Of a stretch of 64,000 bases of DNA, positions 8,613 to 16,664 are shown piece after piece. The notes under the pieces were generated by a model. That model made no database searches. It was not told where the DNA came from and saw nothing but the letters and a program-made list of their open reading frames with translations. Origin of the DNA: Thiodiazotropha sp040506775. GTDB lineage: Bacteria > Pseudomonadota > Gammaproteobacteria > Chromatiales > Chromatiaceae. Every line of letters begins with the position of its first letter. Within the stretch, counting starts at the first letter, position 1. A program made the position numbers and the translations under genes. Location: contig JBEVWC010000012.1 in NCBI GenBank assembly GCA_040506775.1, positions 62,001 to 126,000 of the forward strand. Reading direction: 5' to 3'.

Positions 8613-8644
8613 TTGTGCGATGCAGCATTGTTGCAGTGCAGCAT
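8613..8644. promoter_or_regulatory. Two overlapping candidate PhaR operators upstream of phasin
   Basis: TTGTGCGATGCAGCA (8613-8627) and GTTGCAGTGCAGCA (8630-8643) share a TGCNGCA-type half-site with the elements at 8675 and 10958. They sit 24-54 bp upstream of the phasin start codon, where a repressor would block transcription. PhaR is known to repress phasin genes. The binding itself is inferred from the shared motif. Confidence 0.5.
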
Positions 8645-8674
8645 ATGTCAGGAGTGGGGGGTTGTCAAGAAAAA

Positions 8675-8691
8675 TTTGTGCGGCGCACAAA
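8675..8691. promoter_or_regulatory. Candidate PhaR operator (near-perfect palindrome)
   Basis: TTTGTGCGGCGCACAAA is palindromic except for its central bases. It lies about 86 bp upstream of the phasin start in an AT-rich region. The TTTGTGCG arm is shared with the element upstream of phaE. Confidence 0.5.
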
Positions 8692-8871
8692 ATATTTTTC
8701 GAATACCTGTGGGCAGGCTGAAATTTTATAACTTATTGTTATTACGTGATTATTATATTTTTTCCAGCAGAAAATCAGTCGATCTGCAGTGCTTTGATCT
8801 GAATTTTTTTGCTTCAGATCGAAAAAAAAGCCTGATTCAGTCGCCCAATCTGCCCTTTGCGGAGATGACGG

Positions 8872-9360
8872 TTACTTGTCCTCTTTCTTGCCGCTGAAAC
8901 CGGCAGTGCCGAAAAACTCCTTCTGCAGGTTGGTCCACATCTTCATGTTGTTCTGCGCCAGATTCGCCATCTGGGTAAAGGGGTCTTCGCCGAGGTTTTT
9001 ACGGAACTGCTCCTGCTGGGCGGTAAACAGGCTGAGGCTCTGTTCCAGGTAGTTGCCGAAGATGCCCTGCAGGGCGCCACCGTAGAAGCGAATGATCTGC
9101 GAGAGCATATCCGTGGTGAACAGGGGGGTCCCGCCCGATTCGGTCTCAAGAATGATCTGCAGGAGGATGGTGCGGGTGATGTCCTCTTCTGAGGTGGAGT
9201 CGATGACCTTGATCATCTCGCCACCTATGATCAGCTGACGCAGCTGTGTCAGGGTGATGTATTTGCTCTGTTCGGTGTCGTAAAGGCGGCGGTTGGGGTA
9301 TTTTTTTATGAGTCGTTCTGACATGGCACTGGTACTGTTATCGGGACATCCATTCGCCAT
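8872..9360 (-). CDS. phaR: PHA synthesis repressor PhaR
   Basis: A 162-residue transcriptional regulator. The N-terminal PHB/PHA accumulation regulator DNA-binding domain is plain: RLIKKYPNRRLYDTEQSKYITL, then a helical segment with VIDSTSEEDITRTILLQI. The C-terminal half (SQIIRFYGGALQGIFGNYLEQSL) matches the PHB_acc domain thought to sense granules or oligomers. Known PhaR proteins bind PHA granules and, when free, repress phasin and sometimes synthase genes. It lies between phasin and phaA. A start at residue 13 (MSERL) is possible, as neither site has a strong SD. Confidence 0.93.
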   Translation of the reverse strand: MANGCPDNSTSAMSERLIKKYPNRRLYDTEQSKYITLTQLRQLIIGGEMIKVIDSTSEEDITRTILLQIILETESGGTPLFTTDMLSQIIRFYGGALQGIFGNYLEQSLSLFTAQQEQFRKNLGEDPFTQMANLAQNNMKMWTNLQKEFFGTAGFSGKKEDK

Positions 9361-9435
9361 GATACTAAAAGTCCCTGTTCAAGAGGTAGTTTTTGCCAAC
9401 CAGGGCGTAGCAGCCGGGTGGGTAAGGGGTAGAAA

Positions 9436-9472
9436 TCTGAGCGGATCCGTTCTGTATGCGGATCCGCTCAGA
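9436..9472 (-). terminator. Terminator hairpin after phaA
   Basis: TCTGAGCGGATCCG (9436-9449) and CGGATCCGCTCAGA (9459-9472) form a perfect 14-bp stem with a 9-nt loop, 28 bp past the phaA stop. There is no long U-tract on the minus strand, so termination may be incomplete. Confidence 0.6.
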
Positions 9473-9500
9473 TGACAATCGGGCTGTTTGGAGTTGAAAA

Positions 9501-10685
9501 TCAGCTCCGCTCGACCGCCATGGCCACGCCCTGACCGCCACCGATACACAGGGTCGCAAGGCCTTTTTTGCAATCCCGGCGTTTCATTTCATGCAGCAGG
9601 GTCACCAGTACACGGCAACCGGAGGCGCCGATCGGGTGACCCAGGGCAATGGCGCCACCGTGCACATTTACCTTGCTCATGTCCCAACCCATTTCCTGGT
9701 TGACACACATGGCCTGTGCGGCGAACGCCTCATTGGCCTCGACCAGATCCAGGTCACCGACCTGCCAGCCTGCCTTTTCCAGACATTTGGTGGATGCGGG
9801 TATGGGGCCGGTGCCCATGATGGCGGGATCGACACCCGCCGAGGAGAAGGCTGCGATCCGCGCCAGGGGTTCCAGACCCAGGGCCTTGGCCTTGCTTTCG
9901 GTCATGACCATGACCGCTGCGGCGCCGTCATTAAGTCCCGAGGCATTGCCGGCAGTGATGCTGCCATCCTTGGAGAAGGCGGGGCGCAGTTTGCCCAGGC
10001 TCTCCGCAGTTGTGCCGGGACGGGGGAATTCGTCTTTCTTGAAGATCAGAGGATCGCCCCTGCGCTGGGGGATTTCGATCGGCACGATTTCATCCTGGAA
10101 CACATCTGCGTTCAAAGCCGCCTCGGCCTTCTGCTGGGATGCGGCGGCAAATTCGTCCTGGGACTCACGACTGAAGCCGAACTTGTCTGCGATGTTCTGC
10201 GCGGTGGTGCCCATGTGGTAGTTGTTGAAGGCGTCCCACAGGCCGTCGACAATCATCGTGTCGACCATTTTCCAGTCACCCATCTTACTGCCGTTGCGGG
10301 AGTTCGGCAGGGCGTGGGGCGCCAGACTCATACTCTCCTGACCGCCGGCAATCACGACTTCGGCGTCACCGCAGGCCACCGCCTGCATCGCCAGATGCAC
10401 GGCTTTCAGACCGCTTCCGCAGACCTTGTTGATGGTCATGGCCGGGGTCTCAACCGGAAGACCGGCTGCGATGCTCGCCTGGCGGGCCGGATTTTGTCCG
10501 GTTGCGGCAGTCAGCACCTGGCCCAAGATGACCTCATCCACCTGTTCGGGTTTGACCCCGGTACGCTCCAGCAGACCCTTGATGATGGTCGCGCCAAGTT
10601 GATGTCCGGGGATACTGGCCAGACTTCCGCCAAAAGTACCAATGGCGCTACGCACAGCGGCTACGATTACGATGTTCTCACTCAC
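9501..10685 (-). CDS. phaA: Acetyl-CoA C-acetyltransferase (beta-ketothiolase)
   Basis: Thiolase that condenses two acetyl-CoA to acetoacetyl-CoA, the first step of PHB synthesis. About 394 residues. The nucleophilic Cys is in NKVCGSGLKA (near residue 88), the His in GGAIALGHPIGASG, and the second Cys in CIGGGQG. I prefer the GTG start giving (V/M)SENIVIVAAVRSAIGTFGG, since AGAGGA lies 9 bp upstream and thiolases usually begin close to IVIVAA. The upstream ATG at 10703 lacks an SD. It is divergent from phaE across about 450 bp. Confidence 0.95.
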   Translation of the reverse strand: MSENIVIVAAVRSAIGTFGGSLASIPGHQLGATIIKGLLERTGVKPEQVDEVILGQVLTAATGQNPARQASIAAGLPVETPAMTINKVCGSGLKAVHLAMQAVACGDAEVVIAGGQESMSLAPHALPNSRNGSKMGDWKMVDTMIVDGLWDAFNNYHMGTTAQNIADKFGFSRESQDEFAAASQQKAEAALNADVFQDEIVPIEIPQRRGDPLIFKKDEFPRPGTTAESLGKLRPAFSKDGSITAGNASGLNDGAAAVMVMTESKAKALGLEPLARIAAFSSAGVDPAIMGTGPIPASTKCLEKAGWQVGDLDLVEANEAFAAQAMCVNQEMGWDMSKVNVHGGAIALGHPIGASGCRVLVTLLHEMKRRDCKKGLATLCIGGGQGVAMAVERS

Positions 10686-11133
10686 CTTGGATAATCCTCT
10701 CATTGTGTGTTTATTTGAATATGGGTCCCTGGCTGGGACTGTTTCGACAAGGCCATGATGGTTGCTGTCTGCGGACGCATCGTCCCCGTTGTTGACCGAC
10801 GGGCTCTGTCCGTTGCTTTCAATCAGGTACCCGTTCCCTCAGCCGGGCAACGAAACGAGGGTGCCTGATTGCCGCTCATTGTTCACCCGGAAATCTGGCT
10901 GATCGGGTTGGATTTCCACGGCCTGCTCAAGTCGACAGGATGTGTTGTAACAAAAAATGTTGCAGCGCACAAATTTTATTGCTAGCTTAAATACAGACCC
11001 ACGGAACGAGATGCTGTGTTTCGTGGCGAATGACGCTACCAACACACGAAACAACCGTACCCTGATGCCAGACAGTATTCGTATCGGCGGGGAACGGCAA
11101 CAGGTTACATCGATTGAATGACAGGGCCAAACC
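10686..11133. other. Divergent control region between phaA and phaE
   Basis: A 448-bp non-coding region holding the promoters of phaA (minus) and phaEC (plus). It contains an inverted repeat AATCAGGTACCC / GGGTGCCTGATT (about 10822-10870, one mismatch), the candidate PhaR operator at 10958, and a possible phaE promoter with TTGCAG (10960-10965) and TAGCTT (10983-10988) at 17 bp spacing. No gene is supported here. Confidence 0.5.
10958..10973. promoter_or_regulatory. Candidate PhaR operator upstream of phaE
   Basis: TGTTGCAGCGCACAAA; its complement TTTGTGCGCTGCAACA matches TTGTGCGATGCAGCA upstream of phasin at 12 of 15 positions. It overlaps the possible -35 box of the phaE promoter, which would suit repression. 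Confidence 0.5.
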
Positions 11134-12234
11134 ATGAGTGAATCTGCTTTCTGGAACGAGGACTGGATGAAAACCCAGCAGAAGTACTGGGACAACTGGA
11201 CTGAGATGAGTCGCAAGGCGATGGGGATGGACATTCCCAAGAAATCCCCCATTGAGAGTGCCATGGAGCACTGGTGGCAGGCGGTTTCCCCATCGGCCAG
11301 TGATATGTCCCGCGACTTTATGGGCAAGATGCTCGATCAGACCCAGAGTTACTTCCGCCTGGCGGAAGACTACTACAGCAATGCCCAGGATTCGTCCCAC
11401 TGGCTGGAGACTGCCAACCGCACCGCCAAGGATCTGCAGAACCTGTTTTCCAGCGGCATGGAAAAGGTGTTCAGCGGCACCGAGACCGCCGGTGACGATG
11501 CCATGCATAAGATGATGGCATTCTGGGAGATGCCCATGGACAACTGGCAGCGGATGGTTTCCTCCCTCTCGCTGATGCCGGGCGACCTGCTGCGTAACAT
11601 GCCCAACCAGGATGGCATGGGTCTGGAACGATTCCTCAGCGCCCCGGGACTGGGCTACATGCGCGAGGAGGAAGGCCAGTACAAGAAGCTGATGAATGCC
11701 GTGATTCAGTATCAGCGCTCCTTGGGTGAATACACCAATTTCTTCTCCAACCTCGGACTGCTGGCGGCCAACCGTTTGCGTGACAAGATCACGGAGGTAT
11801 CGGAAAAAGGCGCACAGATCGACACCGCGCGCGGACTCTATGACCTGTGGGTCAGCAGCAGCGAAGAGGTATATGGCGAACAGGTGATGACACCGGAATA
11901 CGCGCGTATCCACGGTACCCTGGTCAACAGCCTGATGAGACTGAAACAGCGTCTCGGCCATGTTGTGGACGAGACCCTGGGTGGTCTGAACATGCCGACC
12001 CGGCGTGAACTGCGCACCCTGCAGGATCGCCTTCAGGAGTCCCGCCGTGAAGCCAAGTCGATGCGTATCGAAATCGAGGATCTGAAAGAACAGATGCTCG
12101 CGCTTCGCTCACAGATGTCCAGTCTGCCAAAACAGACCGAAGCGGCGGCCGCCCCAACCGCATCCGCCACCCCGAAGAAAAAAGTCAGTGTAAAGAAACA
12201 GGCCGCGAAGAAACAGGCGCGTAGCAGCGACTGA
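11134..12234 (+). CDS. phaE: Class III PHA synthase subunit PhaE
   Basis: A 366-residue accessory subunit of class III poly(3-hydroxyalkanoate) synthase, which forms a complex with PhaC and is needed for full activity. The sequence is soluble and helical with many Trp and Met residues (FWNEDWMKTQQKYWDNW), as in the family. A coiled coil covers about residues 290-335 (LRTLQDRLQESRREAKSMR). The C-terminus is Ala/Lys-rich (PKKKVSVKKQAAKKQ) and may touch DNA or the granule surface. phaC begins 26 bp after its stop, so the pair is an operon. Confidence 0.95.
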   Translation: MSESAFWNEDWMKTQQKYWDNWTEMSRKAMGMDIPKKSPIESAMEHWWQAVSPSASDMSRDFMGKMLDQTQSYFRLAEDYYSNAQDSSHWLETANRTAKDLQNLFSSGMEKVFSGTETAGDDAMHKMMAFWEMPMDNWQRMVSSLSLMPGDLLRNMPNQDGMGLERFLSAPGLGYMREEEGQYKKLMNAVIQYQRSLGEYTNFFSNLGLLAANRLRDKITEVSEKGAQIDTARGLYDLWVSSSEEVYGEQVMTPEYARIHGTLVNSLMRLKQRLGHVVDETLGGLNMPTRRELRTLQDRLQESRREAKSMRIEIEDLKEQMLALRSQMSSLPKQTEAAAAPTASATPKKKVSVKKQAAKKQARSSD

Positions 12235-12260
12235 TTGGAACGGAAACGAGGAGAACCGAC

Positions 12261-13331
12261 GTGCAACCATTCAACATGCGGCCGGATCGCCTGGCCGAAG
12301 AAGTCTTCGACTACAGTCGCAAACTGGGCAAGGGTGTCGAAAACCTGCTTAACGCAGAGAAGATCGACACTGGCGTGACCCCCAAGGTGGAGGTCTATGC
12401 CGAGGATAAACTACGGCTCTACCGTTACGACGCACCCGCGGATGTGGTGCAGAGTTCGGTGCCGACACTGGTGGTATACGCCCTGGTGAACCGGCCTTAT
12501 ATGACCGATCTGCAGGAGAACCGCTCCACCATCCGTAACCTGCTGGCAGCAGGTCAGGATGTCTACCTGGTGGACTGGGGTTACCCGGATGAGGCGGACC
12601 GTTCCCTGACCATGGATGACTACATCAACGGTTATCTGGATCGTTGTGTGGATGTGATCCGCAAACGCCACAAACTCGACAAGATCAACCTGCTGGGTAT
12701 CTGTCAGGGCGGTGCGTTCAGCCTGTGCTACAGCTCGATGCATCCGGACAAGGTCAAGAATCTGGTCACCATGGTGACCCCGGTGGATTTCAAGACTCCG
12801 GACAACATGCTCTCCGCCTGGGTGCAGCACATGGATGTCGATCTGTTGATCGATACCCTGGGTAACGTACCGGGGGAACTGCTGAACTGGACCTTCCTGT
12901 CACTCAAGCCTTTCAGCCTCACTGGCCAGAAGTACCTGAGCATGGTGGACGTGCTGGAAGACGAGGACAAACTGAAGAACTTCCTGCGCATGGAGAAGTG
13001 GATCTTCGACAGTCCTGATCAGGCCGGTGAGACCTTCCGTCAGTTCATCAAGGATTTTTACCAGAAGAACGGGTTCCTGGAAGGCGGCGTGAAGATCGGC
13101 AAACGCTCGATCGATCTGAACAACATCACCTGTCCGATCCTCAACATCTATGCGGAGCAGGATCACCTGGTGCCGCCGGATGCCTCACGGGCTCTGCGCG
13201 GACTGACCGGCTCCAAGGACTATACGGAACTCTCCTTTCCGGGTGGCCACATTGGTATCTACGTGAGTGGCAAGGCGCAGAAAGAGGTGCCCCCCGCGAT
13301 CGGCCGTTGGCTCGATGACCGGGTCAAATAG
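12261..13331 (+). CDS. phaC: Class III PHA synthase catalytic subunit PhaC
   Basis: A 356-residue alpha/beta-hydrolase that polymerises (R)-3-hydroxyacyl-CoA into PHA. The short length and the phaE partner define class III. The lipase-like box is GICQGG with nucleophile Cys148. The other catalytic residues are Asp301 (AEQDHLVP) and His330 (FPGGHIGIY), within one residue of the positions known for Allochromatium vinosum PhaC. The GTG start at 12261 has GAGGAG about 9 bp upstream. A strong terminator follows at 13377. Confidence 0.97.
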   Translation: MQPFNMRPDRLAEEVFDYSRKLGKGVENLLNAEKIDTGVTPKVEVYAEDKLRLYRYDAPADVVQSSVPTLVVYALVNRPYMTDLQENRSTIRNLLAAGQDVYLVDWGYPDEADRSLTMDDYINGYLDRCVDVIRKRHKLDKINLLGICQGGAFSLCYSSMHPDKVKNLVTMVTPVDFKTPDNMLSAWVQHMDVDLLIDTLGNVPGELLNWTFLSLKPFSLTGQKYLSMVDVLEDEDKLKNFLRMEKWIFDSPDQAGETFRQFIKDFYQKNGFLEGGVKIGKRSIDLNNITCPILNIYAEQDHLVPPDASRALRGLTGSKDYTELSFPGGHIGIYVSGKAQKEVPPAIGRWLDDRVK

Positions 13332-13376
13332 ATCCTACGAATGATCCTCCCCCGGTAGTTCTCTACCGGATCCTTC

Positions 13377-13402
13377 GGGGCGCCAGTGGCGCCCCTTTTT
13401 TT
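13377..13402 (+). terminator. Rho-independent terminator after phaC
   Basis: GGGGCGCC AGT GGCGCCCC followed by seven T, 45 bp past the phaC stop. Confidence 0.9.
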
Positions 13403-13440
13403 ATTCACTCAAGTTTCGGGATTCATTTTGCTGTATTCAG

Positions 13441-13533
13441 CGTCTCGTTCCCACGCTCATGCAAACACATCGAACTGGGGCAGTGCCACTGGGTCCCGGT
13501 ATGCGTTCCCACGCAGAGCGTGGGAACGAGACG
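13441..13533. repeat. GTTCCCACGC palindromic repeat pair
   Basis: CGTCTCGTTCCCACGCTC (13441-13458) is mirrored by GCGTGGGAACGAGACG (13518-13533), and an inner GTTCCCACGCAGAGCGTGGG palindrome starts at 13505. The same family occurs at 31112-31303 and 55771-55882. The rest of the 545-bp spacer (13332-13876) between phaC and nhaA shows no gene. Confidence 0.8.
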
Positions 13534-13876
13534 CCGGGCCGCTTAAGCGTACCGTCTCTATGATTCTTCGTGGTGAGATAGATCGGCGTGCAAAAGGAAC
13601 AGCAGCAGCCAGCGATTGAAATCGCAGTATCAATTCAGCTACGCCGGTTGTTCATTTCAGTCGCTGTTTGGCTGAGGTTTGAACTGGCATTCTTCCGACG
13701 GACTTGTTAGTTTTCCTTATCACCACTCAGGATGAAGCCGGGGAACTATCCCTGTTGCACGATTTCACAATCAGGAATGTCGTCCAGGCGATTCACTCAA
13801 CCGGTCATCGGGATTGGATCGATTCGATAACAGGCTCTAATATCAAGATCAACGACCCGCGAAACGGGGGAGAGGC

Positions 13877-15094
13877 ATGACGCATCACAACAGCGCCGAA
13901 TCTGACGGTTTTTCCGGCTGGATACAGGATTTCATGCGCCAGGATTCGGCCAGCGGGATCATCCTGATCCTTGCCGCCGCGGTGGCAATGATTCTGGAAA
14001 ATTCTCCGCTCAGCTGGCTCTACGATGCCCTGCTCAACACTCCTGTGGAAATTCGCGTAGGGGCGCTGCATCTCGATAAGCCCCTGTTGCTTTGGATCAA
14101 TGACGGCTTGATGGCTGTGTTCTTCATGCTGATCGGACTTGAGGTGAAGCGTGAATTCCTCGAAGGCGAACTCTCACGCCTCGATCAGATCATGCTCCCC
14201 GGCCTGGGTGCAGTGGGTGGTATGGTGGTACCGGCTGGGATCTATTTCTTTCTGAATCAGGGTGATGCCGTGGCGCTCAATGGCTGGGCGATTCCCACCG
14301 CGACCGACATCGCGTTTGCCCTGGGCATACTCAGTCTGGCGGGTAATCGTGTGCCGATTTCATTGCGGGTGTTCCTGATGGCCCTGGCCATCTTCGATGA
14401 CCTCGGAGCGGTGATCATCATTGCACTGTTTTATACAGAGGATCTGTCGATGATGAGCATGATCATCGCCGCTGTGGTCCTGGGTCTGCTGTTTATCATG
14501 AACCGGATGAATGTGACCCGGTTGTCGGTCTATGTGGTGCTGGGTCTGATCCTCTGGGTGGCGGTATTGAAATCCGGGGTCCATGCCACCCTGGCGGGGG
14601 TGGCACTGGGATTGATGATACCGATCAGGGATGTCAAACAACCGGATCGCTCACCGCTTCGCGAGGTTGAGCATGGCCTGCATCAATGGGTGGCTTTTCT
14701 GATCGTACCCGTGTTTGCGTTCGCCAATGCGGGGGTGTCCCTGTCCGGTCTGACCTTCGACTCATTGCTGGAGCCGGTGCCTCTGGGCATCGTGGCCGGG
14801 TTGTTCGTCGGCAAGCAGCTCGGGATCATGCTGTTCTGCGGAATCGCGATACTCCTGGGATTCGCCCAGTTGCCGCGACGCGCCAGCTGGATGGGTTTCT
14901 ATGCCACCAGCGTGCTGTGCGGCATCGGTTTCACCATGAGTCTGTTCATCGCCTCCCTCGCCTTCGAGCAGGGCGGTGCGGGCGTTCAGGTGAGCGGTGA
15001 CCGGCTCGGGATTCTGCTGGGTTCCGGGTTATCGACCCTGGTGGGATTCTCACTGCTGCTGTTGTTCAACCCGGTCAAGGAGAAACGCGAGTGA
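13877..15094 (+). CDS. nhaA: Na+/H+ antiporter NhaA
   Basis: Inner-membrane antiporter that exports Na+ in exchange for about two H+, for pH and sodium homeostasis. 405 residues with around 12 hydrophobic segments. Family signatures are visible: NDGLMAVFFMLIGLEVKREF, IPTATDIAFALGILSL (with the ion-binding Asp in the ATDIAFA motif) and LAIFDDLGAVIIIALFY carrying the two adjacent Asp residues. GGGGGAGAGGC precedes the ATG. The cNMP-binding gene begins 50 bp downstream on the same strand. Confidence 0.96.
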   Translation: MTHHNSAESDGFSGWIQDFMRQDSASGIILILAAAVAMILENSPLSWLYDALLNTPVEIRVGALHLDKPLLLWINDGLMAVFFMLIGLEVKREFLEGELSRLDQIMLPGLGAVGGMVVPAGIYFFLNQGDAVALNGWAIPTATDIAFALGILSLAGNRVPISLRVFLMALAIFDDLGAVIIIALFYTEDLSMMSMIIAAVVLGLLFIMNRMNVTRLSVYVVLGLILWVAVLKSGVHATLAGVALGLMIPIRDVKQPDRSPLREVEHGLHQWVAFLIVPVFAFANAGVSLSGLTFDSLLEPVPLGIVAGLFVGKQLGIMLFCGIAILLGFAQLPRRASWMGFYATSVLCGIGFTMSLFIASLAFEQGGAGVQVSGDRLGILLGSGLSTLVGFSLLLLFNPVKEKRE

Positions 15095-15144
15095 GAGCGT
15101 ATTCCACCCTGGCACGACTTCAGCATTGCGGCTAGGCGACGGTA

Positions 15145-15615
15145 TTGGAATCGCGTCTGAAAATCCTCCAATCGATGCCGATTTTCGGCGCGGTGACCGA
15201 TGCCACGCTGACCTTTCTGCTGGAGCGGGCTGAGATCCTTGAAGTGGATACCGGAGGGTTCTTCTTCCGCGAGGAGGAGATCGATAATTCAATCTATATC
15301 CTCGAGCAGGGCCGGGTGACCATCTACCGCACCTGGCAGGGCCGCGAATACCACCTTCGCGATCTGGGCGTGGGTGACTGTTTCGGTGAGATGGCCCTGA
15401 TGGATTGCAAACCCCGCAGCGCGGCCGTGCGTGCTCTGGAACCCTGCCGTGCGATTCGCATCGAAGCGGGACTGCTCTATCAACTCTATGGGGTCGATCC
15501 CGAACAGTACCTGATGATCTATATGAACCTCGGTCGAGAGGTGTGCCGACGCCTGCGGGATGCGGACAACCGGCTGTTTCTCAACCGCTGCGCCGGTGAG
15601 GCTGCCGGGGAGTAG
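15145..15615 (+). CDS. Cyclic nucleotide-binding domain protein
   Basis: A 156-residue stand-alone cNMP_binding (CAP_ED) domain. The beta-roll is recognisable from FFFREEEIDNSIYILEQGRVTIYR through the phosphate-binding cassette-like GDCFGEMALMDCKPRSAAVRAL. There is no HTH, kinase or channel domain after it, only a helical tail. An in-frame TAG at 15133 limits the start to the TTG at 15145 or the ATG at 15175; neither has a good SD. The position after nhaA suggests co-transcription, but a functional link is not shown. Confidence 0.75.
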   Translation: MESRLKILQSMPIFGAVTDATLTFLLERAEILEVDTGGFFFREEEIDNSIYILEQGRVTIYRTWQGREYHLRDLGVGDCFGEMALMDCKPRSAAVRALEPCRAIRIEAGLLYQLYGVDPEQYLMIYMNLGREVCRRLRDADNRLFLNRCAGEAAGE

Positions 15616-15654
15616 TCCGGCAACCTCGGCAGGCCGTTGATCTGATTGGATGGC

Positions 15655-16608
15655 TCATATGGCGTTGCGCAGTCCCAGATTATCCGGGTGGGGATTCAGA
15701 TAGACCTGGCGTGACATGTACTCATCCGGGTGCAGCCGGAAATAGTGTCTGAACAGGGTGATCGGCACCACCAGGGGAGTCTCGCCCCGGCGATAGGATT
15801 CGATGCTCGCCACCAGTTCCTCCTTGTCTTCCCGGCCGATGCGCTTTTTCAGGTATCCGAGGATGTGCTGCAGCACGTTCACATGCCGGCGACGGTTGAC
15901 CCGCCGCTTCAGGGTCTGCATCAATTCATCGAAATAGGCGCCGGCCAATGCGTCCAGGTCGGCTCCGGAGAGGTTGGAGAGTCCGCGTCCCAGGCGCTGG
16001 TAGGACGCCTGTGAGTGGGCCATCACCAGGTACTTGTGCCGGGTGTGAAACTCGATCAAACGCGCAGCACTCAGCCCCTCCTGCATCAGGTTCTGCCAAC
16101 GCAGGGTGACATAAACCCGGTTGACAAAATTCTCCCGCAGTACCGGGTCGTTCAAACGACCTTCCTCCTCGACCGGCAGGTTGGGCCAGGCCTGCATCAG
16201 GGCCTGGGCAAAGATCCCGCTACCCTTACGCGGCGCCGGACCACCCTTGGCAGGGTAGACCTTGACCCGTTCCATACCGCAGCTGGGGGAGTTTTTCTTC
16301 AGGATGAAGCCGCACAGATCGCCCAGATGAGGGGTCTGTTCATCGGCGTAGGCGAACATGCGCTCGGTCAGGTCCCAGTCCGCATTCTCAACCCCCACCA
16401 GGCGCGGTGATTCGGGCTCACCCATCAGGCGGATCGTGGGGCGGGGCACCCCCAGGCCGATTCCGGTTTCCGGGCACAGCGGCCGGTACTCGAAATGGGC
16501 GCCCAGCTGGTTGATGATGAAGGCGTCAGCCTTGTGGCCGCCGTCGTAGCGAACCTTGTGGCCCAACAGGCAGGCACTGATACCGAGGGTGGGTTTGGTC
16601 GTGGTCAT
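15655..16608 (-). CDS. DUF523 and DUF1722 domain protein (YbgA-like)
   Basis: A 317-residue protein. The N-terminal DUF523 (residues 5-150) has conserved cysteines in SACLLGHKVRYDGGHK, RPLCPETGIGLGVPR and KKNSPSCGMERV. The C-terminal DUF1722 (about 190-300) has FHTRHKYLVMAHS and HPDEYMSRQVYLNPHP. The family is linked to DNA repair or iron-sulfur chemistry by context only; in Escherichia coli ybgA lies beside phrB. Here it starts 57 bp after the photolyase stop on the same strand, which preserves that association. The biochemical role is unknown. Confidence 0.88.
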   Translation of the reverse strand: MTTTKPTLGISACLLGHKVRYDGGHKADAFIINQLGAHFEYRPLCPETGIGLGVPRPTIRLMGEPESPRLVGVENADWDLTERMFAYADEQTPHLGDLCGFILKKNSPSCGMERVKVYPAKGGPAPRKGSGIFAQALMQAWPNLPVEEEGRLNDPVLRENFVNRVYVTLRWQNLMQEGLSAARLIEFHTRHKYLVMAHSQASYQRLGRGLSNLSGADLDALAGAYFDELMQTLKRRVNRRRHVNVLQHILGYLKKRIGREDKEELVASIESYRRGETPLVVPITLFRHYFRLHPDEYMSRQVYLNPHPDNLGLRNAI

Positions 16609-16664
16609 TTTTTGTCAGGTGTTGCTGGGAATAGGTGAGCGGCACTTTTGTCCCCTGGGAATTG

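Noticed and set aside
8796..8831. Rho-independent terminator for phaR (GATCTGAA / TTCAGATC with poly-A/T)
   Set aside because: On the phaR strand the T-tract comes before the hairpin instead of after it, so the geometry is wrong.
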